DNA from: a virus
DNA length: 64,000 bases
Reading direction: 5' to 3' (one strand)
IMG/VR virus record: IMGVR_UViG_3300025133_000055
Coordinates: 23,146-87,145 of that record
Shown: piece after piece, positions 46,628 through 54,659 of the stretch
Layout of the letters: every line of letters starts with the position of its first letter
Numbering within the stretch: position 1 is the stretch's first letter
Notes under the pieces: model-generated
Databases searched by the model: none
Told to the model about the DNA's origin: nothing
Seen by the model: only the letters and a program-made list of their open reading frames with translations
Made by a program: the position numbers and the translations under genes

Positions 46628-47828
46628 AAATTGGCGGAAGTATTTGAATGAAGTTACCTTTTCAGATGCAAAAGAAACCCTTAATTCTAAGCGCACTTTA
46701 AAAATAATCAAAAATTATATTTATAATAGAAAACAAGAAAATCCTGACTTCCTTGAAGTAGAGTTTGAGACTCAACATCGCAACTTTAAAAATTATCTTC
46801 TTGATATTGTTCCAGATGATTTAACAGACAATCAAAAAGGCACTTCTGTTCTGTGGCTACTTAAAATGGCCAGAGAAGATAGCGACCTCGCTGCTCATCT
46901 TATTAATGGTCGTGCTATAGTTGGTCCCCGAAGCAGTCTGGAAACATTCTTCCACCATCAGCAATTTATGCCCAATCAAGATTTGATGCAAATCAAATCC
47001 CTAGACGATCTTGTCGTCATGACTCACAATGCAAAAGAAGAAATTCAAAAAGCACAAGAGAGAAAGAATTATCTTGATGCAGAACAGGGCACGGAAATTT
47101 TTAGCGGTAAAATGGAGCGCAATGAAGAAACCGGAGAATTAGAGAGGGCCCCCGGTAAGAATGGATGGTTTGTCGCGGCCCTTCACAACAAGGGCAGCGC
47201 ATGCGAATTAGGAAAAGGAACAGATTGGTGTACTGCCGCCCCCGGTTTGGATTATTTTGAAGATTATTATAAACCTGATGATCCGCTATTTTATTTCGAA
47301 AACAAGAAGAATAATAAGTTTCAGTTCCACTATGGCTCGGCTCAGTTTATGGATGCGAATGACAACCGAGTTGATAAAGAAACTTTTCAAATGTTACACG
47401 ATAAACTTATTGAAACCGAGGCGTGGAATAAGTATGAGAAGCTCAGAATATTTGTTTTGAACAAGATGGTGCAAATGCGCCTCGTTGATGGGTCGCCAGG
47501 GATGGAGGCGCTGATAGACGAGATGAGGGAAATTCTGAATTCTTTAGAAGATCCTTATGGCATGGCAAACTCGTTAGCAGAAATGGCAACAATGGATCAT
47601 TTCAATATCCCAACATATATTTTAAGGTGGTTAGCCAGCGAAGAGTTTTATAAATATCTTGGAGTTGCTAGAAGAATTGTGAAATATCACGAGGTTGTTC
47701 CTTCAAGCATCTTAAAGGATATAGCGGAAAATTATCCGAACGAGAGAACAAGAGTAATGGCACGAGAGGCTTTAGATAAGAGAAGAAGTGACTCGGACTA
47801 CGGAAATAGGATGTCAAAACTTAAATGA
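46611..47828 (+). CDS. Cargo gene 3: leader plus GTxWCT-motif protein (405 aa)
   Basis: Leader MKLLLENWRKYLNEV. The middle contains LGKGTDWCTAAPGLDYFEDY and FQFHYGSAQFMDANDNRV, a motif set (GTxWCTA, then FhY..QFxDxxD) that I associate with a recurrent phage and plasmid family of unknown role. A helical C-terminal region looks like HEAT-type repeats (EALIDEMREILNSLEDPYG). The Trp-Cys-Thr motif might hold a catalytic Cys. Confidence 0.6.
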   Translation: MKLLLENWRKYLNEVTFSDAKETLNSKRTLKIIKNYIYNRKQENPDFLEVEFETQHRNFKNYLLDIVPDDLTDNQKGTSVLWLLKMAREDSDLAAHLINGRAIVGPRSSLETFFHHQQFMPNQDLMQIKSLDDLVVMTHNAKEEIQKAQERKNYLDAEQGTEIFSGKMERNEETGELERAPGKNGWFVAALHNKGSACELGKGTDWCTAAPGLDYFEDYYKPDDPLFYFENKKNNKFQFHYGSAQFMDANDNRVDKETFQMLHDKLIETEAWNKYEKLRIFVLNKMVQMRLVDGSPGMEALIDEMREILNSLEDPYGMANSLAEMATMDHFNIPTYILRWLASEEFYKYLGVARRIVKYHEVVPSSILKDIAENYPNERTRVMAREALDKRRSDSDYGNRMSKLK

Positions 47829-48538
47829 AACTCCTACTTGAAAATTGGCGGAAATTCTTAAAAGAAGAACAAGAGGGCGAAGGTATGCTTTTATATCACG
47901 CGACCTGTTTCCCACCAGAGTCTTTCACCGGGGGTATTGACGCCACTAGGGCAAAAGGGTTTGGTCAAGGAGCGGGTTTTTACTTTTTTACTAAAAAAGA
48001 GAATGCTATTAGCCACGGAAAGAGTCTTTTGGCGGATAAAGTCTATTCAAAGGGCGAGTCGTGCCCCGATGATGCAACCACTGCTTATATCATCGTTAGT
48101 GACGAACCGGTGACCCCAGAAACTTTTGATATCGATTATGAGGTATATGCATCAGGGTTTTCGCAGTTTATGATAGATAATATAGATTTTTTCTATAACA
48201 ATATGAAAGAGTTCGGTATGGCTCCTCCCCGAATATCATCAAGAAAAACACCTGAACAATATTTGAAAGAATTTCCACATCAATTCAAAGTACCCGACGA
48301 TGAGTCTGGAACAATTAGAATAGGGTATTTTGCACAGGGCAGCGATACAGATGTTTATAAAGCGGCTAGCCTATCAAAGATTGCCACTAGGCTAGCTGAA
48401 CTTAAGCCCGATATGTTCAAAAATTTTGAAGAACAGTTCTTGTCAAAAGCCAGTGCCATCAAATACAATGGCAAAGAAAAAATTATTCCCTTAAGAATTG
48501 AAGATCTTGAGGGGAAGATTGTATGGAGTCGAGGATGA
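47825..48538 (+). CDS. Cargo gene 4: leader plus ADP-ribosyltransferase-like domain (237 aa)
   Basis: Leader MKLLLENWRKFLKEE. LLYHATCFPPESFTGGIDAT and FGQGAGFYFFTKKENAISHG correspond to the strand-1 His/Arg-like YHxT site and the GxGFYf...A strand of NAD-binding ADP-ribosyltransferases of the DUF3990 type. A later acidic region (EKIIPLRIEDLEGKIVW) may supply the Glu. T4 injects the ADP-ribosyltransferase Alt with its DNA, so a leader on an ART-like enzyme is a close parallel. Confidence 0.65.
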   Translation: MKLLLENWRKFLKEEQEGEGMLLYHATCFPPESFTGGIDATRAKGFGQGAGFYFFTKKENAISHGKSLLADKVYSKGESCPDDATTAYIIVSDEPVTPETFDIDYEVYASGFSQFMIDNIDFFYNNMKEFGMAPPRISSRKTPEQYLKEFPHQFKVPDDESGTIRIGYFAQGSDTDVYKAASLSKIATRLAELKPDMFKNFEEQFLSKASAIKYNGKEKIIPLRIEDLEGKIVWSRG

Positions 48539-48933
48539 AACTCCTACTTGAAAATTGGCGAAGGTATATAGCAGAAGCCCACGGATTAGATACTACTTGG
48601 GATAATCTTCATATTGATGATGTTTTTAAAATTACAGGGAAAAGTTGTGATGAGGGAGACGGTAAAGAATGCAAGACGTACACCACAAAAAAACTCAAAG
48701 ACTTGTTGAAAAACAAACCAATTGTTGATACATTAGATCCAAAAAGAGTAAAGTATGCTAATCCTGAGTACCCGCTAATTGTTGTAGTTAACAATGGTGA
48801 ATATCAGTATATTATGGATGGAAACCATCGTTTCGCAAATGCTGTAAAAACTGGTAAAGATGTAAAAGTTAAAGAATTAGATATTGAAGAATATAATGAA
48901 ATGTTTGGGGCGCAAAATGAAGCTCCTACTTGA
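48535..48933 (+). CDS. Cargo gene 5: leader plus ParB-like domain (132 aa)
   Basis: Leader MKLLLENWRRYIAEA (I12-A13-E14). LIVVVNNGEYQYIMDGNHRF has the strand-loop and the DGNHRF motif of ParB/sulfiredoxin-like nucleotide-binding domains, followed by helix ANAVKTGKDVKV. These domains bind or hydrolyse CTP/ATP or nick DNA. Start set at the leader ATG (ATGA overlap) rather than 48523. Confidence 0.65.
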   Translation: MKLLLENWRRYIAEAHGLDTTWDNLHIDDVFKITGKSCDEGDGKECKTYTTKKLKDLLKNKPIVDTLDPKRVKYANPEYPLIVVVNNGEYQYIMDGNHRFANAVKTGKDVKVKELDIEEYNEMFGAQNEAPT

Positions 48934-49510
48934 AAATTGGCGAGAGTATATAAATGAAGACGAAGGCGCTTCTTCCCCGCTCGATCTAAAGATCGGGCCG
49001 AATCAGAGAATACTTGCACTTAGCGAACCGTGGAAGGGATTTCCATCCAATATTCAACAGAAGAAGGGACCTAAGCCAGATGGAGTTTGGTATGGCTGCG
49101 GCGACTCATGGCTTAAATGGATGGCACGAGAGATGCCGCATTGGCTTGACCGTGTAAATTATGTTTATGAGCTTGAGATATACGATGCGTTTATGAAAGT
49201 CATCACCAATGCGGAGCAGTTCAAAAGCTTTGAACATGAGTTCTGGGCCAGGGCGCCGCATCAAGAAAGGGCAGAGCACACCGGTCCAATTGATGGAATA
49301 TACCATATGATTGATTGGCCACTTCTTGCAGGCATCGACTGGGATGGGATAGAAATTTGTCCATATCTTTGGGAATTTAGAATGAGCAACAGCGCGTGGT
49401 ATTATCCGTGGGATGTCGCTTCGGGATGTATTTGGGATTCGGAAGCACTTATTGGTGAACCAAAATTATTATGGCAAAGAGAATCAGATGAAAGCGGAGA
49501 AGAAGAATGA
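48917..49510 (+). CDS. Cargo gene 6: leader plus Trp-rich domain (197 aa)
   Basis: Leader MKLLLENWREYINED (I12-N13-E14). The body has PKPDGVWYGCGDSWLKWMAR and WDGIEICPYLWEF, then WYYPWDVASGCIWDSEALIG. The KPxGxWY...W opening is reminiscent of ART-like toxins that start with a similar strand, but I would not assign it. Overlaps the previous gene by 17 nt, exactly the length needed to keep the leader repeat intact. Confidence 0.58.
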   Translation: MKLLLENWREYINEDEGASSPLDLKIGPNQRILALSEPWKGFPSNIQQKKGPKPDGVWYGCGDSWLKWMAREMPHWLDRVNYVYELEIYDAFMKVITNAEQFKSFEHEFWARAPHQERAEHTGPIDGIYHMIDWPLLAGIDWDGIEICPYLWEFRMSNSAWYYPWDVASGCIWDSEALIGEPKLLWQRESDESGEEE

Positions 49511-50505
49511 AACTCCTACTTGAAAATTGGCACCAATATTTAAACGAGAGAAAAACTGATGAACTTTATTCTCGTTTAGTGGATTTTTTTGTGGATGCTT
49601 ATTCTGATCCTCAAAACTTTGAATATGAATCGGAAGGGGAAAAAGAGGATTATGAGGATTCTGATTGGCTTGATCATGAAACGCTCCTGCGCCTGGGTTT
49701 TAAAAAAATAGATCCGAAGGAACTAAGAGATCATGCACTTCTTCTAGTTATACCTCGTCGACACGAGATTGTTGAAAAAGTTCGAGAAGTGGATCCAAAA
49801 GGAGAATTAATCTCACAAGATATTGATCGGGAAGGCCATTGGCTGCCCTCTATCGAGATTAAATTTGATAAAGAATCGGGTGCAATGGGGTCTTGGAATA
49901 GTGGTACCAGAGAACTGACTCTATATTTTAATAGTATTATGGACGAAGAAACATATAGACAAATTTCGGATGACGATGATATTATAAATATTATGAGATC
50001 ATCAAATTATAAATCTCTTCTTCGGTATATCTTTGATCACGAACTAACACACTTTATTAATGCGACCAGGGCAGGAAATGAAGATGGGTTAATGGATAGA
50101 AATTATTGGAAAACCAAAAGGGGAAAAGAGATTTATCAATATATTAAAGATAATTTTCCTGGCCTGGAGCGGACGGAAGGCATCGCGGGAGTTGAAAAAC
50201 AAATAAGATATATTAATAGCACTGAAGAAATTCAGGCGAGATTAATTCCTATTTTTAAGTTGGTTCAAAATTTTGTTAATTCTTCAGAAGAAGTTGATAT
50301 AGATACCGAAACCGATGATTTAAATTTTATTAGAGATGAAATCGAAAAAGAAAAACCAGATGTTCGAAAAATAATTAAATATATGAAAAACATATATGAT
50401 TTTCGACACCAGCATTATTGGGAATTAACAATAAAACCGCTTCAAAATAAAATACTTCAACGGCTTTATCAGTTTGCTTTGCATATGATCGAAGTTGAAA
50501 AATAA
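49507..50505 (+). CDS. Cargo gene 7: leader plus zinc metalloprotease (332 aa)
   Basis: Leader MKLLLENWHQYLNER. HELTH at 178-182 (YIFDHELTHFINATR) is an HExxH zinc site, preceded by a strand TRELTLYFNSI that would line the active-site cleft. Acidic Glu-rich helices follow. A packaged protease delivered into the host is one reading. Self-maturation of virion proteins is another. Confidence 0.72.
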   Translation: MKLLLENWHQYLNERKTDELYSRLVDFFVDAYSDPQNFEYESEGEKEDYEDSDWLDHETLLRLGFKKIDPKELRDHALLLVIPRRHEIVEKVREVDPKGELISQDIDREGHWLPSIEIKFDKESGAMGSWNSGTRELTLYFNSIMDEETYRQISDDDDIINIMRSSNYKSLLRYIFDHELTHFINATRAGNEDGLMDRNYWKTKRGKEIYQYIKDNFPGLERTEGIAGVEKQIRYINSTEEIQARLIPIFKLVQNFVNSSEEVDIDTETDDLNFIRDEIEKEKPDVRKIIKYMKNIYDFRHQHYWELTIKPLQNKILQRLYQFALHMIEVEK

Positions 50506-50525
50506 GAAGTTTCTTAGAAATTGAG

Positions 50526-50535
50526 ACTATTTATA
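50526..50535 (+). promoter_or_regulatory. Late-promoter-like motif (ACTATTTATA)
   Basis: Begins 20 nt after the stop of cargo gene 7. The next credible gene starts at 50643. Only a 14-codon frame begins at 50538. Confidence 0.5.
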
Positions 50536-50642
50536 GTATGTCAACAAAGAAAACAGTCAAATTATCTCACTATGATCTGATCTTATGAAGATAATTGAAA
50601 AACGAAATGTTAAAGATGAGAAAAAAATAAAAAGGAGTAACC

Positions 50643-50774
50643 ATGATTAACATAATTAAAGAAACTATCTTACTCATAAAGGAGTTTGTTACCCTCAAAT
50701 CACCAGTGGAGGTTTATATCTTCGCCGGCGGCGTGTGGCTAACTGGTGTCGGTGTCGGTGCTCTACTAGGGTAG
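50643..50774 (+). CDS. Small Gly-rich membrane protein (43 aa)
   Basis: AAAAAGGAGTAACC precedes the ATG, an excellent ribosome site. MINIIKETILLIKEFVTLKS is followed by a Gly-rich transmembrane helix (YIFAGGVWLTGVGVGALLG). A terminator follows. It could be a small holin or membrane regulator. Confidence 0.58.
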   Translation: MINIIKETILLIKEFVTLKSPVEVYIFAGGVWLTGVGVGALLG

Positions 50775-50808
50775 GGCTGTGTGACTTTTGATTCCATATA
50801 ATATGATC

Positions 50809-50865
50809 AATCCCTTCTAAAACAAGAAGCATGCTGTGCTCAAATTTTAGAAGGGATTTTATTAT
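50809..50865 (+). terminator. Rho-independent terminator
   Basis: AATCCCTTCTAAAA (50809-50822) pairs perfectly with TTTTAGAAGGGATT (50845-50858) as a 14-bp stem with a 22-nt loop, followed by TTATTAT. It separates the cargo genes from the 872-residue protein. Confidence 0.72.
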
Positions 50866-50941
50866 AGAGGGCAAACTAAAATTTGGGATGGCCACGGCTT
50901 TTTTAAGAGAATAATAAACTCTTTCTTTCGGTCAATAAAAA

Positions 50942-50951
50942 ACTAATTATT
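50942..50951 (+). promoter_or_regulatory. Late-promoter-like motif (ACTAATTATT)
   Basis: Ends 17 nt before the ATG at 50969, with GAGG between. Confidence 0.58.
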
Positions 50952-50968
50952 ATATTGAGGGCTATAAT

Positions 50969-53587
50969 ATGAAAAAGTGGAAAGATTTTTTAACTGAATC
51001 TCGAAAAATTCTCAAAGAATTTAATAAAAGCGATGAAGATGCGATAATGGCAGATGAAAAAAGATTTACCATTGCATATGAAATTGAACTGGTAGCCGAT
51101 GACGAACCTGACGATGATTATTATAATGATTGGGAACATAGCTCCAGGATGCAAGAGGCTATTGACGATGCCGCTCGTAGCTGGATAAGGGACTACTCCA
51201 TCGAGGGAGGGTTTGATAATCAACTTGAGTCAGTGACTCCTGGGAATATTTTTAATCACGCGGGTATCGCAAATCTCGACGATGGGGACGAAATGCTAGG
51301 GTGGTTTTTCGAATTTATAAAAGGTTTAAGCGAAAATGATATGAATGTTATTATAGTATCGATCGCATATATGGGAGATGACGACGAGGACGGGCTTGAG
51401 GGAGAGTTTGATTCAATTTTTAGAAACATCTATGAGGAACCATTGAAGTTTTTACGATATCTTTTAAGATCGGGCTCGGCATCGCAAAGAGAGCTTGCCA
51501 ATATTATGGGGTGGGAAGAAGAACAATTAACCTTTGATTGGGAAGCAAAAGGAGGAAAGGGATATCCACCCGGTCTCGAAGGCCTGGTATCTCCAAAAAT
51601 CATTAAAAAACTTATTAATCATTTTGTTATTAACCTCGATCAAATAAATGCCGCTGGTGTGCTGCCAGAAGCGCGGAAAAATAATTCTCAAATTAATATA
51701 AAAGATTTTATTGGCAACTTTAGTTCGATCAGATGGATGAAGTTTGTTAATGGTGCAGAGGATGCTCTTCAAGATGTGATCGATGACTTGCCCACGGAAG
51801 TTAAGTCTATACTAGATGATCTTTCTTATGATCCGAACACATATGATATTTATTGGGTTGGCAAAATAATGTCCAAATATTTAGATCTTCTTGAGCGGAC
51901 GTCCGAAGAATGGGTCAACGCCCAGGAGGAAGAAGCAGAAAGGAATCCGGAGAGATTTCTTGATGAATTAGGTGTTGATGAATGGCGCTATTTTGATCGG
52001 GATGAATGGATAGAAGAAGATAGGGAGGGTCGCAGAACTGGTGCATGCGAGATTGATTCTTTAACTGATGAATTGCGGGAAGCTTTTCCAAATTTTATGA
52101 ATAAATATGAATCCAATCTAGATTTTAAAGAAGATGGCTCACTGACTTGTGGCATTGAATTTACCATGGATGATCCTATTTATATGACCGGCTTGGAGAA
52201 TGCTTTTGAATTTCTCAGAATATTCTTCGAAGATTATGAAGATCACGGTGAAATATATTTTAGTATGACGGAGAAAACTGGGCTTCATACCAATATTGGA
52301 TATATTGCCGATCAGGGTGTCCGCGATGGAGAACCTTATGTGGAACTAGCCGAAAATTATAATCTTTTTAAGGCTCTCATGTTTTTAAATGATACTTATG
52401 CAACCGAAGGGATGGGCTTTTCATCAAGACAGAACACACGCTGGACCCATGATATAAAACAACCTGCTATTGATAGGATTGCCGCTATGATAGAAGATCT
52501 TGTGAAAAATGCAGGGCCAGCAGGGCCCATACCATTTCCAGATAGAAAGATGTCGATGGTTGGGACAAAGACAAGAGGTAAGCATGGATTATTAAAAGAT
52601 TTAATAGTTAAAAACTTTGATAAAATTTCTAAAGAATTGAGCGATATTGTCGCGATGACGGCAAATAGAATAGGTATTAAAAATGTGGGGTTTAACACTT
52701 ATCATGTTAATAGAAGAAATTATATCGAATTTAGATATCCGGGACACGAAGAATTGACATATGATATTATGAAGAAGGCAACTTTATATTATGCTTTTCT
52801 TGTAAAGGCGGCGGCCGATCCCGAGTTCAAAAAGAAAGAATATGAAGCAGATCTTATCGGCTTTATCAATAAATTAGAGAAGAAAGCATTAACTCCAATT
52901 TCGGGTTTTGAGTTTGTAAGAAAGATGAGGAAGGGAGATATCTTTTTAAGATATGATTATACAAATTCAGCTTTTCGAACATTGCGAAATACAATAAGGA
53001 ATTACTTAAAAACAATACCACTCGAAAGTTTAAATTATTCCTCAACCATGAGTGCTTCTAATGTACTAGTACAGCAGATTAGCGACGGTTTATCGGAACT
53101 AGTCAAGGGGGATTTTCATAAATATTTCTCAGACTGGAAAATTATGATTTATAATGGTTTTGACAGGGAGAAAAAAGTTGTAAATTATTTATCTCTTGTC
53201 ACGGAAGGTTTTCACAATGGATTTAATGTACAGAAAGAGGAAGCCTCTTTAAAATCTTTTGAAAGAGATTTAAAAAATGGATCGATTATAACTTCCAGAA
53301 TTCAACCGCCAAGTCGAGACGAGCTTATTGCGGGTCATGAAGATCTATTTCGTAAAATTTTAAAAATAGCACAAGATTCTCAAACTTCTAAGCAATTCTA
53401 TGAAGGAATGGTAAAATTATCCAAAATTCCAAAGCCAGTTTTGACTGGAACAGACGATGAAGTGAAAAATAGCGAAGTGAAAAATAGCGAAGTGGAAAAG
53501 GTGATTGATCCACGCACCGGCTATCCGTATATAGAAGATCTGGATGAAAATTATTTAAAACAAAGATTTAAGAAATATAATTTTTAA
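50969..53587 (+). CDS. Amidoligase-like protein 2 (872 aa)
   Basis: Leader MKKWKDFLTESRKILKEF has L8-T9-E10, the same spacing as T4 capsid-targeting sequences. AYEIEL near 32-37, then an insertion of about 330 residues, then EDGSLTCGIEFTMD, TGLHTNIGYI and YIEFRYPG. The amidoligase motifs are thus in the same order as in the 610-residue paralogue, with a large extra domain between motifs 1 and 2. The C-terminus LKQRFKKYNF is shared. One of the largest internal-protein candidates here. Confidence 0.7.
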   Translation: MKKWKDFLTESRKILKEFNKSDEDAIMADEKRFTIAYEIELVADDEPDDDYYNDWEHSSRMQEAIDDAARSWIRDYSIEGGFDNQLESVTPGNIFNHAGIANLDDGDEMLGWFFEFIKGLSENDMNVIIVSIAYMGDDDEDGLEGEFDSIFRNIYEEPLKFLRYLLRSGSASQRELANIMGWEEEQLTFDWEAKGGKGYPPGLEGLVSPKIIKKLINHFVINLDQINAAGVLPEARKNNSQINIKDFIGNFSSIRWMKFVNGAEDALQDVIDDLPTEVKSILDDLSYDPNTYDIYWVGKIMSKYLDLLERTSEEWVNAQEEEAERNPERFLDELGVDEWRYFDRDEWIEEDREGRRTGACEIDSLTDELREAFPNFMNKYESNLDFKEDGSLTCGIEFTMDDPIYMTGLENAFEFLRIFFEDYEDHGEIYFSMTEKTGLHTNIGYIADQGVRDGEPYVELAENYNLFKALMFLNDTYATEGMGFSSRQNTRWTHDIKQPAIDRIAAMIEDLVKNAGPAGPIPFPDRKMSMVGTKTRGKHGLLKDLIVKNFDKISKELSDIVAMTANRIGIKNVGFNTYHVNRRNYIEFRYPGHEELTYDIMKKATLYYAFLVKAAADPEFKKKEYEADLIGFINKLEKKALTPISGFEFVRKMRKGDIFLRYDYTNSAFRTLRNTIRNYLKTIPLESLNYSSTMSASNVLVQQISDGLSELVKGDFHKYFSDWKIMIYNGFDREKKVVNYLSLVTEGFHNGFNVQKEEASLKSFERDLKNGSIITSRIQPPSRDELIAGHEDLFRKILKIAQDSQTSKQFYEGMVKLSKIPKPVLTGTDDEVKNSEVKNSEVEKVIDPRTGYPYIEDLDENYLKQRFKKYNF

Positions 53588-53727
53588 TTTTCATCGCACT
53601 GACAATTTTCTATACCGTCCAGAACGCGTGTGATTATTTTGTGAGTATTATATTGAATATACCATAACAAACTCATCGCCATCACTATAGCGACTGCGCT
53701 ATAAAGTACTCTATATCTATCTAACAT
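53584..53727 (-). CDS. Small membrane protein on the minus strand (47 aa)
   Basis: On the complement: MLDRYRVLYSAVAIVMAMSL and LWYIQY form one transmembrane helix, followed by a soluble tail ending CQCDEN. GAGAGGG precedes the ATG by 4-10 nt and a late-type motif lies upstream on the same strand. It overlaps the end of the 872-residue gene by 4 nt. The only convincing leftward gene in the window. Confidence 0.6.
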   Translation of the reverse strand: MLDRYRVLYSAVAIVMAMSLLWYIQYNTHKIITRVLDGIENCQCDEN

Positions 53728-53740
53728 CGACCCTCTCATA

Positions 53741-53750
53741 TATAATTAGT
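53741..53750 (-). promoter_or_regulatory. Late-promoter-like motif on the minus strand
   Basis: Reads ACTAATTATA on the complement, 13 nt before the ATG of the leftward small gene. It supports a directional promoter role for the motif. Confidence 0.6.
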
Positions 53751-53816
53751 TTCAAATAAATTCAATTTTGGAAATTATTATGATAGTTACTTATGCACAG
53801 TAAGGGGATTGGATGC

Positions 53817-54389
53817 ATGAGGTATATAAGTAGTTTTTTTCTTTTAGCAAGTTTAATTTTGGGGGGATCATGCGACATCCCCGAGTTTGATTCAAAAAAT
53901 CCAGAATGGGGTATGGATTGTTCCCAGGCTATTGGAGACCATCCCTGTAATTTTATTCTCAAAGATCAAAATGATCGAGAGGTATCTCTTTACGATGCTT
54001 ATGGAAAGATCATTATTTTAGATATTAGTGCCATGTGGTGTGGGCCCTGTCGGATGGCGGCCACCGAAGTTGAAGATCTGCAAGCGAGATATGGAGATGA
54101 TATTGTTTATTTAACCTTGCTGGTCGAAGATACAAGTCGAAAAAATCCAAATGTCGCTGACGCGAAGGCGTGGGCAGATGCGTTTGGGATTGAGAGCGCT
54201 CCGGTTTTGGCCGGGAGTCGAGATTTCATAAGTTCGAGTCCCCAGAGTGGATGGCCTTTAACTTCTTTTCCTTCATTTTTTATCATTAATAAAGAGATGA
54301 TATATATTAAGGAAGAGACCGGATTTCGCAGAGGGAAAATTGAGGATATTATTCTCGAAATGCTAGCAGAAGAACAGGGCTCAGAATGA
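53817..54389 (+). CDS. Thioredoxin-fold (TlpA-like) lipoprotein (190 aa)
   Basis: MRYISSFFLLASLILGGSC is a lipobox signal peptide (Cys19). The mature part has SAMWCGPCRM with Cys75 and Cys78 of a CGPC redox site, YLTLLVEDTSR and the cis-Pro region TSFPSFFIINKE. Expected place is the periplasmic face of the host, reducing or shuffling disulfides. With the cytochrome c it suggests interest in envelope redox chemistry. AAGGGG precedes the ATG, which is preferred to 53793. Confidence 0.85.
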   Translation: MRYISSFFLLASLILGGSCDIPEFDSKNPEWGMDCSQAIGDHPCNFILKDQNDREVSLYDAYGKIIILDISAMWCGPCRMAATEVEDLQARYGDDIVYLTLLVEDTSRKNPNVADAKAWADAFGIESAPVLAGSRDFISSSPQSGWPLTSFPSFFIINKEMIYIKEETGFRRGKIEDIILEMLAEEQGSE

Positions 54390-54485
54390 GCTTAAACGGG
54401 GTATCTTGCTATTCTCAAGGGGAGAGTAAGTACTTTTATTCGATTTAAGAAAAATCGTTTCACAGGCATTTGAGGAGAGATTTTT

Positions 54486-54659
54486 ATGACGAAAAATGGG
54501 ATGTTGATTATCTGGTCTGCTATGTTTGCGGCCAATCTTTTTACACTTTTTATAGGATTACAATTAAAAAGTTTTTCTATTTGCTTACTTGGTGGAAGTA
54601 TGTTATTATATAGTTTGGTGGGTATTTGTATTTTATTACCTCCTCCGGATGAAGAATGA
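54486..54659 (+). CDS. Small two-helix membrane protein (57 aa)
   Basis: GAGGAGAG precedes the ATG. Two hydrophobic segments (MLIIWSAMFAANLFTLFIGL and ICLLGGSMLLYSLVGICILL) joined by a short basic loop, ending PPPDEE. Holin-like size and topology. ATGA overlap with the next gene. Confidence 0.55.
   Translation: MTKNGMLIIWSAMFAANLFTLFIGLQLKSFSICLLGGSMLLYSLVGICILLPPPDEE

Noticed and set aside
45675-49536. CRISPR array, suggested by the repeated 26-bp sequence
   Set aside because: Intervals are hundreds to over a thousand bases and fully coding. Each repeat is the start of a gene.
50538-50588. 14-codon frame after the late motif at 50526
   Set aside because: Too short and without a ribosome site. 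The motif more likely serves the 50643 gene.
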